In this document: positions 25,904 through 35,296 of the stretch, in pieces
Layout of the letters: each line of letters begins with the position of its first letter
How positions within the stretch are numbered: the stretch's first letter is position 1
NCBI GenBank assembly: GCA_012838315.1
Contig: DUPM01000032.1
Coordinates: 1-51,562 of the forward strand
Reading direction: 5' to 3'
DNA from: Clostridiaceae bacterium
Lineage (GTDB): Bacteria; Bacillota; Clostridia; Saccharofermentanales; Saccharofermentanaceae
DNA length: 51,562 bases
The notes under the pieces: generated by a model
What the model was told of the DNA's origin: nothing
The model's database searches: none
What the model saw: only the letters and a program-made list of their open reading frames with translations
Translations under genes and position numbers: made by a program

Positions 25904-26521
25904 ATGACTAGAAAAGAACGTATTCGAAAAATACTGGTGTACTCAATATACATTCTCCTCGTTCCTGCGATGCAGGTGTCTTTTTCAATGCCCGCACCGT
26001 TTGACGGTTATACACCCGACTTCATGTTGCTATTGGTTGTCATATCCGGGTATTTATTCGGGACGTTTGATGGCGCGGTGGTTGGTTTATTCGTCGGACT
26101 CATGAGAGATTATTATGCCGGTCCGGCGTGGACCTTTTCGACTGAAAGACCGAGCGCGTTGATTGGAGTCGGGATGTTGGTATTCTTCTATTTGGGTATC
26201 TTGGCATCGCTGATTTTTGCCAAGGCTTTCCACCGAAGATTGTCCATGGCTTTTGTACAGGTTTTATTGTTTACTTTCATATATAAGATAATCGGGCATA
26301 TTTCGGTATTTTTTGTCGGTGTTGTATCGACTGGATCCCCAGCATATTTGACGTTTTCACAGATTGTGCTGCAAAGTATCTTGCCGCAGATTCTTCTCAA
26401 TATTATCGCTGCGGTTCCGATCGTTCTTTGCCTCAAATATCTCGGCCCATATAAGTCCGGTATTAACCGAATGTTGCCGGACGTTGGTGAAGGAAAGGGG
26501 AGACAATGGCAAATCGCGTAG
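25904..26521 (+). CDS. mreD: rod-shape membrane protein MreD
   Basis: 205 residues with five or six membrane segments. PDFMLLLVVISGYLFGTFDGAVVGLFVGLMRDYYAG is the typical MreD core. It overlaps the PBP2 gene by 16 nt. Confidence 0.9.
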   Translation: MTRKERIRKILVYSIYILLVPAMQVSFSMPAPFDGYTPDFMLLLVVISGYLFGTFDGAVVGLFVGLMRDYYAGPAWTFSTERPSALIGVGMLVFFYLGILASLIFAKAFHRRLSMAFVQVLLFTFIYKIIGHISVFFVGVVSTGSPAYLTFSQIVLQSILPQILLNIIAAVPIVLCLKYLGPYKSGINRMLPDVGEGKGRQWQIA

Positions 26522-28815
26522 ATGAAAACGGCTTGTTTGTTTTCGATCAGGATCATACTTCTGAAGGGAAAATGGACCAGCCCAACATATTCGACATCAT
26601 TATGACGGTTCTTGGCAACCGCTATTTTATACTCGCCGTTATCTTTTCGGTGTTTGGCCTTGCCATATTTTTCAAGACATCTGCCTTGCAGTTTCAGGGC
26701 ACATCATATCTTGTGACCACTACTGAAAAGGGTGTTCCCAGACAATACAACGTACCCGCACCCAGAGGCAATATATATGATAGCAACGGCATAGCTCTTG
26801 CTTCAACACAAGAAGTGAGTACATTGCTTCTTGCCAATTCGGGCATGAACGAAGAGGAATTCAATTCGATGTTGTTAGATCTTTCGTACCTTTTTGATGA
26901 GTACAACGTGACAACCATATCGGGACTAGACAAATACTATTCCGCTGATCCTTTTGCATTTCTCGAAGACGAGGACAAGCTATTGCTATGGCAAACCGGG
27001 AAAAATTTGTTTGCTCTCAAGGAACCGGCACCCGGCATAGTCGTCACATATAACGACGATTATGTCAAACTGGATCCGCAAGTGTTTTTCTTGTATCTAA
27101 GAGATCTGTTTCAGGTTGACGGCTCATACACCACAGACGAGGCGTATCGTATCATTCGGCTACGTTATCAGGTTTTTACTGACAATTGGGGATTTCAAAC
27201 CGGTACGCCTGTGCCGGTTGCAACAGATGTGAGTTCTGCCTTGGTTCAGGTACTGCTTGAGCAGAATTATAAATATCAGGGCATCATCGTTTCGAAGGAT
27301 TACAGGCGGGTATATTCGCCTTTGGCAAAATATTCAGCGCATGTCGTTGGTTATTTGGGTAAGATTTCGGAGGAGCGTCTCACCGAGCTCAAAGATATTG
27401 GATACACGCCCACAGATCTTGTCGGACAATCCGGAATTGAAGCGCAAATGGAGCGATATCTACACGGTACTCAGGGTAAGCAACCGTATAATATTTGGTC
27501 AAGTAGCGCGGAAGATGGTGCTTTCTATGCTGAGGATATGGGTATTGAGCCTGTTCCGGGTGCAGATGTCTATCTGACCATTCGATCCGATTTGCAACAA
27601 GCAGGGTTAGCGGCAATGAAGGACTACATCGAGGAGGCGGCGAACTCTCCCAAGAAGTTGCCTGGTTATAAAACGGCATCTGCAGGCGCATTTGTGGTAA
27701 TGGATGTAAAGACCGGAGCTATTCTTGCGATGGGGTCGTATCCTGATTTTGACCCGAATGATTTTATTTTGGCTATGGAAGGTGACGCTCAGGCCAACGA
27801 ACAAATTAAGTATTATTTGGGTATAGACGGCTATGAAAAAATCACCGAAGCAGATAAGCCACTTTTCAATCGAGCCATTTCGGGATTATATGCGCCCGGT
27901 TCCACGTATAAAATGGTCACTGCTTTAGCGGCGCTTAAAAATGGCATTATTACACCCGCAAACAGCATTGAGACGTGTGACAGTCCTGTGGAGATTGGCG
28001 GTTGGGAATTTAAGTGCCTCACCCATCCATACGTCGGACATGGTCCGTTGACACTATCTAGGGCTCTTGCGACCTCGTGCAACATCTATTTCCAAAAAAT
28101 CGGTCACGATACGGGAATTAACGAACTAGATGCGATGGGCAAACTCTTGGGATTGGGTGAATTATCCGGTGTTGATTTGCCAGGTGAAATGAGTGGTATT
28201 CGATCGAACAGAGAGACGAAGAAATTGCTTCGTGAGGATGAATATGATCGTAAATGGATGCCTGCGGATACGGCCCAGAGCGCAATTGGTCAATTTGATC
28301 ACTTATACACCATACTTCAATTGGCCAGATATACGGCAGCTGTCGCGACGAATACTTTGGTTACGCCACACGTCATTTCGGAGGTTGTGTCTGAAGATGG
28401 TACAATATTATATTCCGGTAACTCGGATGTGATACCATTGGGTATTAATGAAGCTGACCTCAAAGCGGTACAAGATGGGATGCGAGAGGTCGTTGATAGT
28501 GAGGGAGGAACGGTTTATAAATACCTTCACCTACTCTCAGATCAGGTTCCTCTCGCTGTAAAAACCGGTACTGCAGAAACCGGCCGTGAAAAGTATCTTA
28601 AGGAGTATTCGAATGGCTTGATTGTTTGCTACGCACCTGCTGAGGATCCTCAGATTGCTATCGCATTAGTTGTTGAAAGAGGCGAGTGGGGGTCTTCGAC
28701 CGCAGTTATCGCAGAGGAACTCCTTCGTGTATATTTCAATTTTCCAAAGGAAACCGCTGCAGGAAAGCAAGAGAGTACTCCGGTTATTGGTGATTATTAC
28801 AAGGATCCCAGTTGA
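26506..28815 (+). CDS. mrdA: penicillin-binding protein 2, elongasome transpeptidase
   Basis: 769 residues. Short cytoplasmic tail, one membrane anchor (about residues 38-56), a PBP dimerisation domain with NVPAPRGNIYDSNGIALAS, then the transpeptidase: STYK with nucleophile Ser at ~466, SCN at ~524-526 and KTGTAE at ~686. It cross-links peptidoglycan during side-wall growth. The ATG, with AGGAAAGGGG ahead, lies inside mreD. rodA and min genes, often next in Clostridia, are not here. Confidence 0.95.
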   Translation: MANRVDENGLFVFDQDHTSEGKMDQPNIFDIIMTVLGNRYFILAVIFSVFGLAIFFKTSALQFQGTSYLVTTTEKGVPRQYNVPAPRGNIYDSNGIALASTQEVSTLLLANSGMNEEEFNSMLLDLSYLFDEYNVTTISGLDKYYSADPFAFLEDEDKLLLWQTGKNLFALKEPAPGIVVTYNDDYVKLDPQVFFLYLRDLFQVDGSYTTDEAYRIIRLRYQVFTDNWGFQTGTPVPVATDVSSALVQVLLEQNYKYQGIIVSKDYRRVYSPLAKYSAHVVGYLGKISEERLTELKDIGYTPTDLVGQSGIEAQMERYLHGTQGKQPYNIWSSSAEDGAFYAEDMGIEPVPGADVYLTIRSDLQQAGLAAMKDYIEEAANSPKKLPGYKTASAGAFVVMDVKTGAILAMGSYPDFDPNDFILAMEGDAQANEQIKYYLGIDGYEKITEADKPLFNRAISGLYAPGSTYKMVTALAALKNGIITPANSIETCDSPVEIGGWEFKCLTHPYVGHGPLTLSRALATSCNIYFQKIGHDTGINELDAMGKLLGLGELSGVDLPGEMSGIRSNRETKKLLREDEYDRKWMPADTAQSAIGQFDHLYTILQLARYTAAVATNTLVTPHVISEVVSEDGTILYSGNSDVIPLGINEADLKAVQDGMREVVDSEGGTVYKYLHLLSDQVPLAVKTGTAETGREKYLKEYSNGLIVCYAPAEDPQIAIALVVERGEWGSSTAVIAEELLRVYFNFPKETAAGKQESTPVIGDYYKDPS

Positions 28816-28862
28816 AAATAGTTACGTTTATTGTCGCGAATCAATCAATAATTAAATTCTTA

Positions 28863-28891
28863 TTGAAGTTTGAACGTAGTATTTGTAAAAT
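28863..28891 (+). promoter_or_regulatory. promoter for the mgsA-like gene and downstream genes
   Basis: TTGAAG (28863-28868), 17-nt spacer, TAAAAT (28886-28891), 32 nt before the start. Confidence 0.5.
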
Positions 28892-28922
28892 GCTTAATAG
28901 AAATCGATTTTAGGGGGTATCT

Positions 28923-29315
28923 ATGAATATCGTGCTAATGGCTGACAGCACCAAGAATGAGCTCCTGGTCAATTTCTGTATTGCTTATCGCAATATGTTG
29001 TCTAAACACGCTTTATTCTCTTTGATTAATACTTCCAGTTTATTGGAGTCTTCGACGGAGTTGAATGTTTTTGGTTTTTCTACCGATTACTCCGGTGGAC
29101 TGGATCAGATAGCTTCCCGAACGATGTACAACGAGATGGATGCCGTGATATATCTCAGAGATACGCATTCTCCAACTTACGAAGCTGTGAATCCGTTGAT
29201 TCGTGCTTGCGATTACAACAGCATCCCCTACGCGACGAATATCGCCGGTGCAGAAGTGCTGATTCTCGCTATCGATCGAGGTGATTTAGATTGGCGCGAG
29301 TTGGTGCGGGATTAG
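28923..29315 (+). CDS. methylglyoxal synthase-like protein, active site eroded
   Basis: 130 residues, the length of MgsA without its tail. The fold is readable: start NIVLMAD, LNVFGFSTDYSGGLDQIA where MgsA has its GGDQ loop, MDAVIYLRD and the ending IPYATNIAGAEVLILAIDRGDLDWRE. Compared from memory with MgsA, the His of the AHD opening is missing, the TGTTG phosphate loop reads INTSS, the GGDQ Asp is replaced by Leu (GGLDQ) and the later catalytic His is absent. It is probably not a methylglyoxal synthase any more. Its place after mreCD-PBP2 is the usual mgsA locus of Clostridia. GGGGG precedes the ATG. Confidence 0.75.
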   Translation: MNIVLMADSTKNELLVNFCIAYRNMLSKHALFSLINTSSLLESSTELNVFGFSTDYSGGLDQIASRTMYNEMDAVIYLRDTHSPTYEAVNPLIRACDYNSIPYATNIAGAEVLILAIDRGDLDWRELVRD

Positions 29316-29357
29316 TCATTTAATTTTCTTATTAACGTTTCCCTTTTCGGAGGTCAT

Positions 29358-30026
29358 ATGAATATCCAGTCCTATCCGTTTGGCCCATTACAGGCTAACT
29401 TGTATATTCTTTTCCTAAAAAAACATGCATTTATCATTGATCCATGTGTGAGCTTGGATTCATTAGATTTGAAGAATCGCAAGGTCGCTGGAATTTTCAT
29501 GACGCACGCGCATTACGATCACATTCTTGAAGCAGATTTACTCGCAGCAACTACAAGTGCGCCACTTATTGCGCTTGATCAAGAGAAGGATGCTTTCATA
29601 GACCCGGTCAAAAACGGCTCTCTTTCGTTTTGCAACAGCGAAATATCGATTCAAACGCAATTGTTATTGCTCAAAGATGGTGATGTTTTATCTACTGCGG
29701 ACTTTGGTATAGATGACGAACTTTTTGTGCTGCGCGTCATGCATACACCCGGCCATTCATCCGGGTCAATGTGTTTGCTATTTGAGTTTCCCGATCAAGA
29801 AGGACCCAAGAAGCATATGTTTACGGGAGATACATTATTTTCAGGCACTATCGGACGCACGGATATTGGCGGGAACATGGGCGAAATGCGTCGATCAATC
29901 GCAAAAATAGCAGCGTTGCCGGATCATGTCATCGTCTATCCCGGTCATGGTGAATCAACGACGATTGGGCGAGAAAGGCAATGGAATCCGTACTTTACAC
30001 CTACATTTTACAATGATATCATTTAG
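29358..30026 (+). CDS. MBL-fold hydrolase, glyoxalase II-like
   Basis: 222 residues. Metal motifs THAHYDHI (HxHxDH), [25 protein letters not shown] and VYPGHGE are complete, as in hydroxyacylglutathione-hydrolase-like proteins of the GloB/YcbL group. It hydrolyses thioesters or similar substrates in the cytoplasm; the precise substrate is not visible. Next to an MgsA-like gene a methylglyoxal link is tempting, but that gene looks degenerate. CGGAGG precedes the ATG. Confidence 0.9.
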   Translation: MNIQSYPFGPLQANLYILFLKKHAFIIDPCVSLDSLDLKNRKVAGIFMTHAHYDHILEADLLAATTSAPLIALDQEKDAFIDPVKNGSLSFCNSEISIQTQLLLLKDGDVLSTADFGIDDELFVLRVMHTPGHSSGSMCLLFEFPDQEGPKKHMFTGDTLFSGTIGRTDIGGNMGEMRRSIAKIAALPDHVIVYPGHGESTTIGRERQWNPYFTPTFYNDII

Positions 30027-30052
30027 GCATTGTTTTGATCGGAGGGTTTACA

Positions 30053-31084
30053 ATGCTTGAAATCATACAATCATTGGGGTCTATAAAGGAACAGTTTGCG
30101 GCACTTTTGCCCGATTTTTCTTCAACGGCAGATATTGAGGCTGCAAGAGTTCGCTTTTTGGGAAAGAAAGGCGAATTGACTGCTGTTTTACGAGCGATGG
30201 GTGGTCTTACAGCCGAGCAACGCCCAGTGGTTGGTCAACATGCCAATGAAGTGCGTTCATTTATTGAACACGGTTTATCTGAAAGATTATCCGAGATTGC
30301 CGCTTTGGAAGCTGAAGAACGCTTGAACAGTCAGAAAATCGATGTCACTTTGCCGGCAATCATGTCTCATACGGGCGCCAGACATCCTTTGACGCAAGTT
30401 ATTGACGAGATTTGCAATATTTTCCTTGGTTTGGGCTACGAGATTGCAGAGGGACCCGAGGTTGAATATGACGAGTATGCTTTTGAGCGTCTGCGTCTGC
30501 CTAAGGGTCATCCGGCAAGAGATACACAAGATACTTTTTATATTACCGATAATATTTTGCTTCGTCCGCAAACCTCACCGGTTCAGGTCCGAGTGATGGA
30601 AGTTTCGAAGCCGCCGATTAAGATTGTTTGCCCGGGCAAAGTATATCGGGCGGATACACTTGACAGTACTCATTCTCCAATTTTTCATCAGATTGAGGGA
30701 TTGGTTGTAGATAAGAATGTGACGATGGGCGACCTCATCGGCTCCTTGCGACTTTTCGCTAAGAAATTATTCGGTGAGTCAACCGATATTCGACTTCGCC
30801 CGCATCATTTTCCTTTTACGGAGCCTTCTTGTGAAGTGGATATTTCGTGTTGGGGCTGTGGCGGCAAAGGATGCAGAATTTGCAAGAATGAGGGTTGGAT
30901 TGAGGTTCTTGGAGCCGGAATGGTTCATCCGGAAGTCTTGTCGGGTTGTGGGATAGATCCTGAGATCTATAGCGGGTTTGCATTCGGAATCGGCGTAGAA
31001 CGGACGGCCATGGGTCGGTTCGGCATCGACGATATTCGTCTGCTCTATGAAAATGACATGCGTTTTCTGCGTCAATTCAGATAA
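30053..31084 (+). CDS. pheS: phenylalanine-tRNA ligase alpha subunit
   Basis: 343 residues from ATG 30053 with GGAGGG; a TTG 18 nt earlier overlaps the site and is not used. N-terminal coiled coil ([13 protein letters not shown]), class II motif 2 ([22 protein letters not shown]) and motif 3 ([17 protein letters not shown]). The insert [19 protein letters not shown] with five Cys replaces the usual segment and probably binds zinc; it is a known clostridial variant. Charges tRNA-Phe as alpha2-beta2 with PheT. Confidence 0.97.
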   Translation: MLEIIQSLGSIKEQFAALLPDFSSTADIEAARVRFLGKKGELTAVLRAMGGLTAEQRPVVGQHANEVRSFIEHGLSERLSEIAALEAEERLNSQKIDVTLPAIMSHTGARHPLTQVIDEICNIFLGLGYEIAEGPEVEYDEYAFERLRLPKGHPARDTQDTFYITDNILLRPQTSPVQVRVMEVSKPPIKIVCPGKVYRADTLDSTHSPIFHQIEGLVVDKNVTMGDLIGSLRLFAKKLFGESTDIRLRPHHFPFTEPSCEVDISCWGCGGKGCRICKNEGWIEVLGAGMVHPEVLSGCGIDPEIYSGFAFGIGVERTAMGRFGIDDIRLLYENDMRFLRQFR

Positions 31085-31121
31085 ATTGCAATACGATATA
31101 GATTAATCGGGAGGACAGTGA

Positions 31122-33533
31122 ATGAAAGCACCACTCAGCTGGATAAACCAAATGACAAAAGTCAATGTATCACCCAAGACTTTTGCGGATAAAATGACTC
31201 TCTCAGGCTCCAAGGTAGAAGCTTTAATTGAGTTGGGGGAGTCTTTGAAAAATGTCGTCGTCGGACAAGTCATCGATATCAAAGACCATGAGAATTCAGA
31301 CCATTTGCATGTATTGCGTGTCGATGTCGGAGACGAGACACTTCAGATTGTTTGCGGTGCACCGAATGTCACTCTTGGCATGAAGTGCCCGGTTGCAAAA
31401 GTCGGAGCTATGTTGCCGGGTGGATTCGAGATCAAGAAAGCAAAGCTACGCGGCGTCGAAAGCTTTGGCATGTGCTGTGCCGCGGATGAACTCGGTTTTG
31501 ATAAAAAAGATTTTGTTGGTGCTGATACAGACGGTTTGTGGGTGCTTGAGGAGGAGGCCTTGACGGGACAATCATTTTCGACGCATCTCGGCGTGGATGA
31601 AGTCGTTATTGATTTTGAGATAACTTCTAATCGGCCGGATTGCTTTTCGATAGAAGGTCTGGCCCGCGAAGCGGCCATTACGTTGGATCAACCATTCAAT
31701 CAAATTTCGCCTGTTGTGCGAGGAGAAGGCAAGGGACAGGTTGATCAACTTGCACGGATTGATATTCTCGCACCGGATCTCTGTTATCGCTATTGTTCCA
31801 GGGTCGTTGAAGATGTTCATATTAAGCCGTCTCCTGCGTGGATGCAGAACCAACTTCGCGCCGCAGGTGTTCGACCCATCAATAACTTTGTTGATATTAC
31901 GAATTTTGTTTGCATCGAGATGGGCCAGCCCATGCATGCTTTTGATTTGTTCAATTTGTCTGGTCAACACATCATTGTCAGAACGGCGAAAGATGGTGAA
32001 TCGATTGAAACACTCGACGGTGTGAGTCGAACGCTTGATGCATCCATGCTCGTTATCGCTGATGAGACCAAGGCTTGTGCGATTGCAGGTGTTATGGGTG
32101 CGAGTAACTCGGAGGTCACGGATGAGACTAGGACTATACTATTTGAATCCGCTTGCTTCAGTCCGACTTCGGTACGCAAGACGGCCACTGCGAATGGTTT
32201 GAGGACCGAAGCCTCTTCACGATACGAAAAGGGTTTAGACCCGGAGAACGCGTTACGGGCACTAGATCGTGCTTGTGAACTGGTTGAACGCCTTGGATGT
32301 GGCAAAGTGTGTCGCGACGTCATTGATGTGTATCCGACAAAACTCCCGGTTCCTGAGATATTTTTCTCGGTTGCTAAGGTGAATGAGTTGTTGGGAACTG
32401 CGCTTGATGAGGCATTTATGATCGACATCCTCGAAAAAGTCGGGTGCAAGTTGGTTGCCAAGGATTCAGGCTTCATCTGTACGCCACCGACATATCGTCC
32501 GGATTTGTTGGTGTTGGCCGATTTGGCTGAAGAAGTCGCTAGGTTTTATGATTACAACAATATTGAGCCAACGATGCTTTCCGGGAAGCAAACGACGCTC
32601 GGAGGTCGATCGAAATACCAGACGCATGTCGAAGTCATCAAAGATGCACTTATTTCGCAGGGTTTTTACGAGGCGATGACCTATTCTTTCGAAAGTCCGA
32701 AGGAGCTGGACAAGTTGATGCTTCCTGTGGACGATGTCCTTCGTCGGCAGGTAGTGATTACAAACCCGTTAGGCGAGGATTTTTCAGTGATGCGTACATC
32801 GATGGCACCATCTATGCTTCGTATTGCTGGTCGAAACAGTTCACGTGCTGTTGTCGCTGCGGATGTTTTTGAGCTGGCGTATACTTATTTGCCTACCGAA
32901 GAGAATCTACTTCCGACGGAGCAACATGTTGTATCTGCAATGTGTTATGACCTCGGTGAAGATGAAGAACGTGCGACTTCGTTTTTTAAGATGAAGGGTG
33001 CGGTCGTTTCTCTATGCGGCAAGTTAGGGATCTCAGACCCAGATTTTATTCCAACTGCTGAGTATTCATTTATGCATCCGGGTCGCACATGTGACGTCTT
33101 TTTCGGACAAGAAAAAATCGGATATTTCGGATATGTCCATCCTGAAGTTGCGCGTCGATTTGAGGCGCCTGTTTCTACTGTACTTCTGTCTCTTGAAGTT
33201 TCTAAGTTGTCTTCGTCTGCACAGTCTCAGAAAAAATACGAGTCAATACCGAAGTATCCGGGTATTTCACGTGATCTGGCTCTCATTGTTGACCGGAGCA
33301 TCATGGTTGGGGATCTAAGAAAATCAATTATCCGTAATGGCGGAACATTTTTAACAGAATGTGAATTGTTTGACGTATATCAAGGAAAACAAATTGCAGA
33401 TCATCTCAAGTCGGTCGCGTTCAGTATTTATTTTCAGTCTCCGGAGCGTACTCTTTCTGATTCTGATATCAAGTCGTCTGTTGATCAAATCCTATCCAAG
33501 CTAGAAAAAGATTTCGGAGCGGTTTTGCGCTGA
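31122..33533 (+). CDS. pheT: phenylalanine-tRNA ligase beta subunit
   Basis: 803 residues. N-terminal EMAP-II-type tRNA-binding domain (VVVGQVIDIKDHENSDHLHV), B3/B4 editing domain (SSRYEKGLDPENALRAL), B5 and the catalytic-like core (ITNPLGEDFSVMRTS), and a C-terminal FDX-ACB anticodon-binding domain (KYPGISRDLALIVD). Shine-Dalgarno GGGAGGA, 38 nt after pheS. No T-box leader is visible upstream of pheS. Confidence 0.97.
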   Translation: MKAPLSWINQMTKVNVSPKTFADKMTLSGSKVEALIELGESLKNVVVGQVIDIKDHENSDHLHVLRVDVGDETLQIVCGAPNVTLGMKCPVAKVGAMLPGGFEIKKAKLRGVESFGMCCAADELGFDKKDFVGADTDGLWVLEEEALTGQSFSTHLGVDEVVIDFEITSNRPDCFSIEGLAREAAITLDQPFNQISPVVRGEGKGQVDQLARIDILAPDLCYRYCSRVVEDVHIKPSPAWMQNQLRAAGVRPINNFVDITNFVCIEMGQPMHAFDLFNLSGQHIIVRTAKDGESIETLDGVSRTLDASMLVIADETKACAIAGVMGASNSEVTDETRTILFESACFSPTSVRKTATANGLRTEASSRYEKGLDPENALRALDRACELVERLGCGKVCRDVIDVYPTKLPVPEIFFSVAKVNELLGTALDEAFMIDILEKVGCKLVAKDSGFICTPPTYRPDLLVLADLAEEVARFYDYNNIEPTMLSGKQTTLGGRSKYQTHVEVIKDALISQGFYEAMTYSFESPKELDKLMLPVDDVLRRQVVITNPLGEDFSVMRTSMAPSMLRIAGRNSSRAVVAADVFELAYTYLPTEENLLPTEQHVVSAMCYDLGEDEERATSFFKMKGAVVSLCGKLGISDPDFIPTAEYSFMHPGRTCDVFFGQEKIGYFGYVHPEVARRFEAPVSTVLLSLEVSKLSSSAQSQKKYESIPKYPGISRDLALIVDRSIMVGDLRKSIIRNGGTFLTECELFDVYQGKQIADHLKSVAFSIYFQSPERTLSDSDIKSSVDQILSKLEKDFGAVLR

Positions 33534-33535
33534 TC

Positions 33536-33566
33536 TTGTCGCTTTATTAATTTATTGTCGTATACT
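33536..33566 (+). promoter_or_regulatory. candidate promoter of the Tad-like cluster
   Basis: TTGTCG (33536-33541) and TATACT (33561-33566) with a long 19-nt spacer. A start near 33573 would put the hairpin at 33581 at the very 5' end of the transcript. Confidence 0.4.
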
Positions 33567-33580
33567 GCCTAAATATGAAT

Positions 33581-33620
33581 AACCATCTCCTGATAAAGTT
33601 GTTTCAGGAGGTGGTTTTTT
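33581..33620 (+). terminator. terminator-shaped hairpin after pheT whose 3' arm is the next gene's Shine-Dalgarno
   Basis: AACCATCTCCTGA (33581-33593) pairs with TCAGGAGGTGGTT (33604-33616) over 13 bp with one G-U pair; a run of T (33615-33620) follows and the ATG is at 33621. AGGAGGT (33606-33612) lies wholly in the stem. It can end pheT transcripts and also hide the ribosome site of the next gene. Confidence 0.85.
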
Positions 33621-33908
33621 ATGTCAACATTGCAATCTGCATTATGCTTTACAATCGTATTTTTCATCGTCATGTACTGTATCGCTGTCGGTCCGATTCT
33701 CTTTATACGAGCGGATTCAAATGCGAGGCTTTTCGCGCTCTACAAGAATAATCTCGTCAAGAATAAGGACGTTATATGCACGGATACTATCGAGTACGGT
33801 TCAGCAACGGCTGATACCGTGTATTGTTCTGCCGAGCGATTGCAGTACATCATTTATGCAATCACTGATTCCGTGAAGATTGTTGTCAGGGAGGTGAAGT
33901 CATTTTGA
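33621..33908 (+). CDS. small membrane protein, Tad/pseudopilin-like cluster
   Basis: 95 residues. One N-terminal hydrophobic segment (ALCFTIVFFIVMYCIAVGPILF) and a ~65-residue outer part with two Cys (VICTD, VYCSAE). No signal peptidase site and no Glu at the pilin position are clear. Family not recognised; it is placed with the cluster because its stop overlaps the next start by 4 nt (33905-33908). Shine-Dalgarno AGGAGGT is locked in the hairpin described above. Confidence 0.7.
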   Translation: MSTLQSALCFTIVFFIVMYCIAVGPILFIRADSNARLFALYKNNLVKNKDVICTDTIEYGSATADTVYCSAERLQYIIYAITDSVKIVVREVKSF

Positions 33909-35296
33909 ACAATAAGCGTGGTGGCATTGTTATCTTTCTTAGCATCGTTCTCAGTGCAGTAATTTTGGTTCAGACAATCCTCTTTTCAGGAATAGCGCTT
34001 CGATATAGAGAAATTGAAGCAAGAAGAACCATGCAACTCCAAGCTGAATATCTTCTTAGCGATTATAATGAGTCACTTCTGAAACACTATGGATTATATG
34101 GTTTGAATCACGTGGGGACAGATTTTTCAGTTTTTAAAAGGACGAACCGATTCTCAGAAAATGCGGTTCTTTCATGTGATGTTATTGATAAATTATCTTC
34201 GGAAGCTCTTGAAAAGGCAATTGCGGATTATATGACACTTAGATATCCAACGATTGTGGTTTCAGACATCGCCTCGAGAATAGCAGGGGCGATTAATGAA
34301 GTTAAAAGTAGTTCCATATATAACAGTGGTTCGAAGAAGTCATTTTCGTGGATGAATCAACTCAAAACTATTATGGGAGATTCAGAAAATTGGATGTGGG
34401 CGATTGAGGGCCTAGAGGCCGTTGTAGATACCATTGATTTCAACGATAAACTGGATGATTTCTATGATTTCATAGATAATTTGAAAACTGTTGTCGAACG
34501 GAGTGCAACACTGACATTTCAGGACGAGGATGGAACCGATCAAGAATTGAACGTATTTGATCCGACATCCTTTACGCTCCTCATGGAATTCCTTTCAGGA
34601 TCGATACAGGGAACTGACAACGAGGTGCTAAATCATTTGTATATTAATGCCTACGCCGTTAATTTTTTTGACTCACGTTTAGAGAATACTTATTTTGATG
34701 GCGAAGCATTTCCGGAATGTAACGTTTACGGGACACCATTTTCTGAGATTAATACCGTTAATCATTCGGATATTGAATATATGCTTACCGGTGCTCAAAG
34801 TACTTTCGGAGCGAATTTCCAAACATCATCGCTCATATTTCTTGTTCGCGCAATTTCGAATCTTTCTACCTTTTTACTGGATGAGGTCAAAGTCTATAAA
34901 GCGCAGGGTGTTGCGGAGGTTTTGTGTATGGTTGTTGCACTTTTGTCTGCGGGAACTGTTGTAATAGACCCTGTATCTGCGCAATACGCCATTTTATTGA
35001 TATGGGCGATGACCATATCTTTTAAGGATGTTGACCAACTCAAATCCGGAAAGACTGTAAGTTTGTTGCATCACAGCAAGGTTGAGGATGGTGCGATCGG
35101 TAGTGCCCTCATGACGAATTATAAGGATTATGTTTCATTTTTTATGTTGTTTGTAAGTGACGACAAGATTTTGAAACGCATGTTGAAAATACTTGAACGT
35201 ATTAATGGTGGAGACATAAATATAGCCATCGAATTGGAACTTACGGATCAGGATCACACGTATGTCTTGGAGGATGGATATGATCTATACAAGTAA
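33905..35296 (+). CDS. DUF5702/TadG-like membrane-anchored protein
   Basis: 463 residues from TTG with GGGAGG. N-terminal membrane anchor RGGIVIFLSIVLSAVILVQTILFSG, followed by REIEARRTMQLQAEYLLSDYNESLLKHYGLYGLN, a segment typical of clostridial Tad-locus proteins of the DUF5702 type. The middle is rich in acidic helices; a second hydrophobic region (residues ~340-375) lies near the end. Probably a minor pilin-like or envelope protein facing outward. No TadA ATPase, TadB/C platform or prepilin peptidase gene is in the window. Confidence 0.65.
   Translation: MNNKRGGIVIFLSIVLSAVILVQTILFSGIALRYREIEARRTMQLQAEYLLSDYNESLLKHYGLYGLNHVGTDFSVFKRTNRFSENAVLSCDVIDKLSSEALEKAIADYMTLRYPTIVVSDIASRIAGAINEVKSSSIYNSGSKKSFSWMNQLKTIMGDSENWMWAIEGLEAVVDTIDFNDKLDDFYDFIDNLKTVVERSATLTFQDEDGTDQELNVFDPTSFTLLMEFLSGSIQGTDNEVLNHLYINAYAVNFFDSRLENTYFDGEAFPECNVYGTPFSEINTVNHSDIEYMLTGAQSTFGANFQTSSLIFLVRAISNLSTFLLDEVKVYKAQGVAEVLCMVVALLSAGTVVIDPVSAQYAILLIWAMTISFKDVDQLKSGKTVSLLHHSKVEDGAIGSALMTNYKDYVSFFMLFVSDDKILKRMLKILERINGGDINIAIELELTDQDHTYVLEDGYDLYK

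Noticed and set aside
28923-29315. Fully functional methylglyoxal synthase
   Set aside because: Several catalytic and phosphate-binding positions do not match by eye; kept as MgsA-like only.
30027-30052. T-box leader ahead of pheS
   Set aside because: Only ~26 nt separate the genes; no room for a T-box and no specifier structure upstream.
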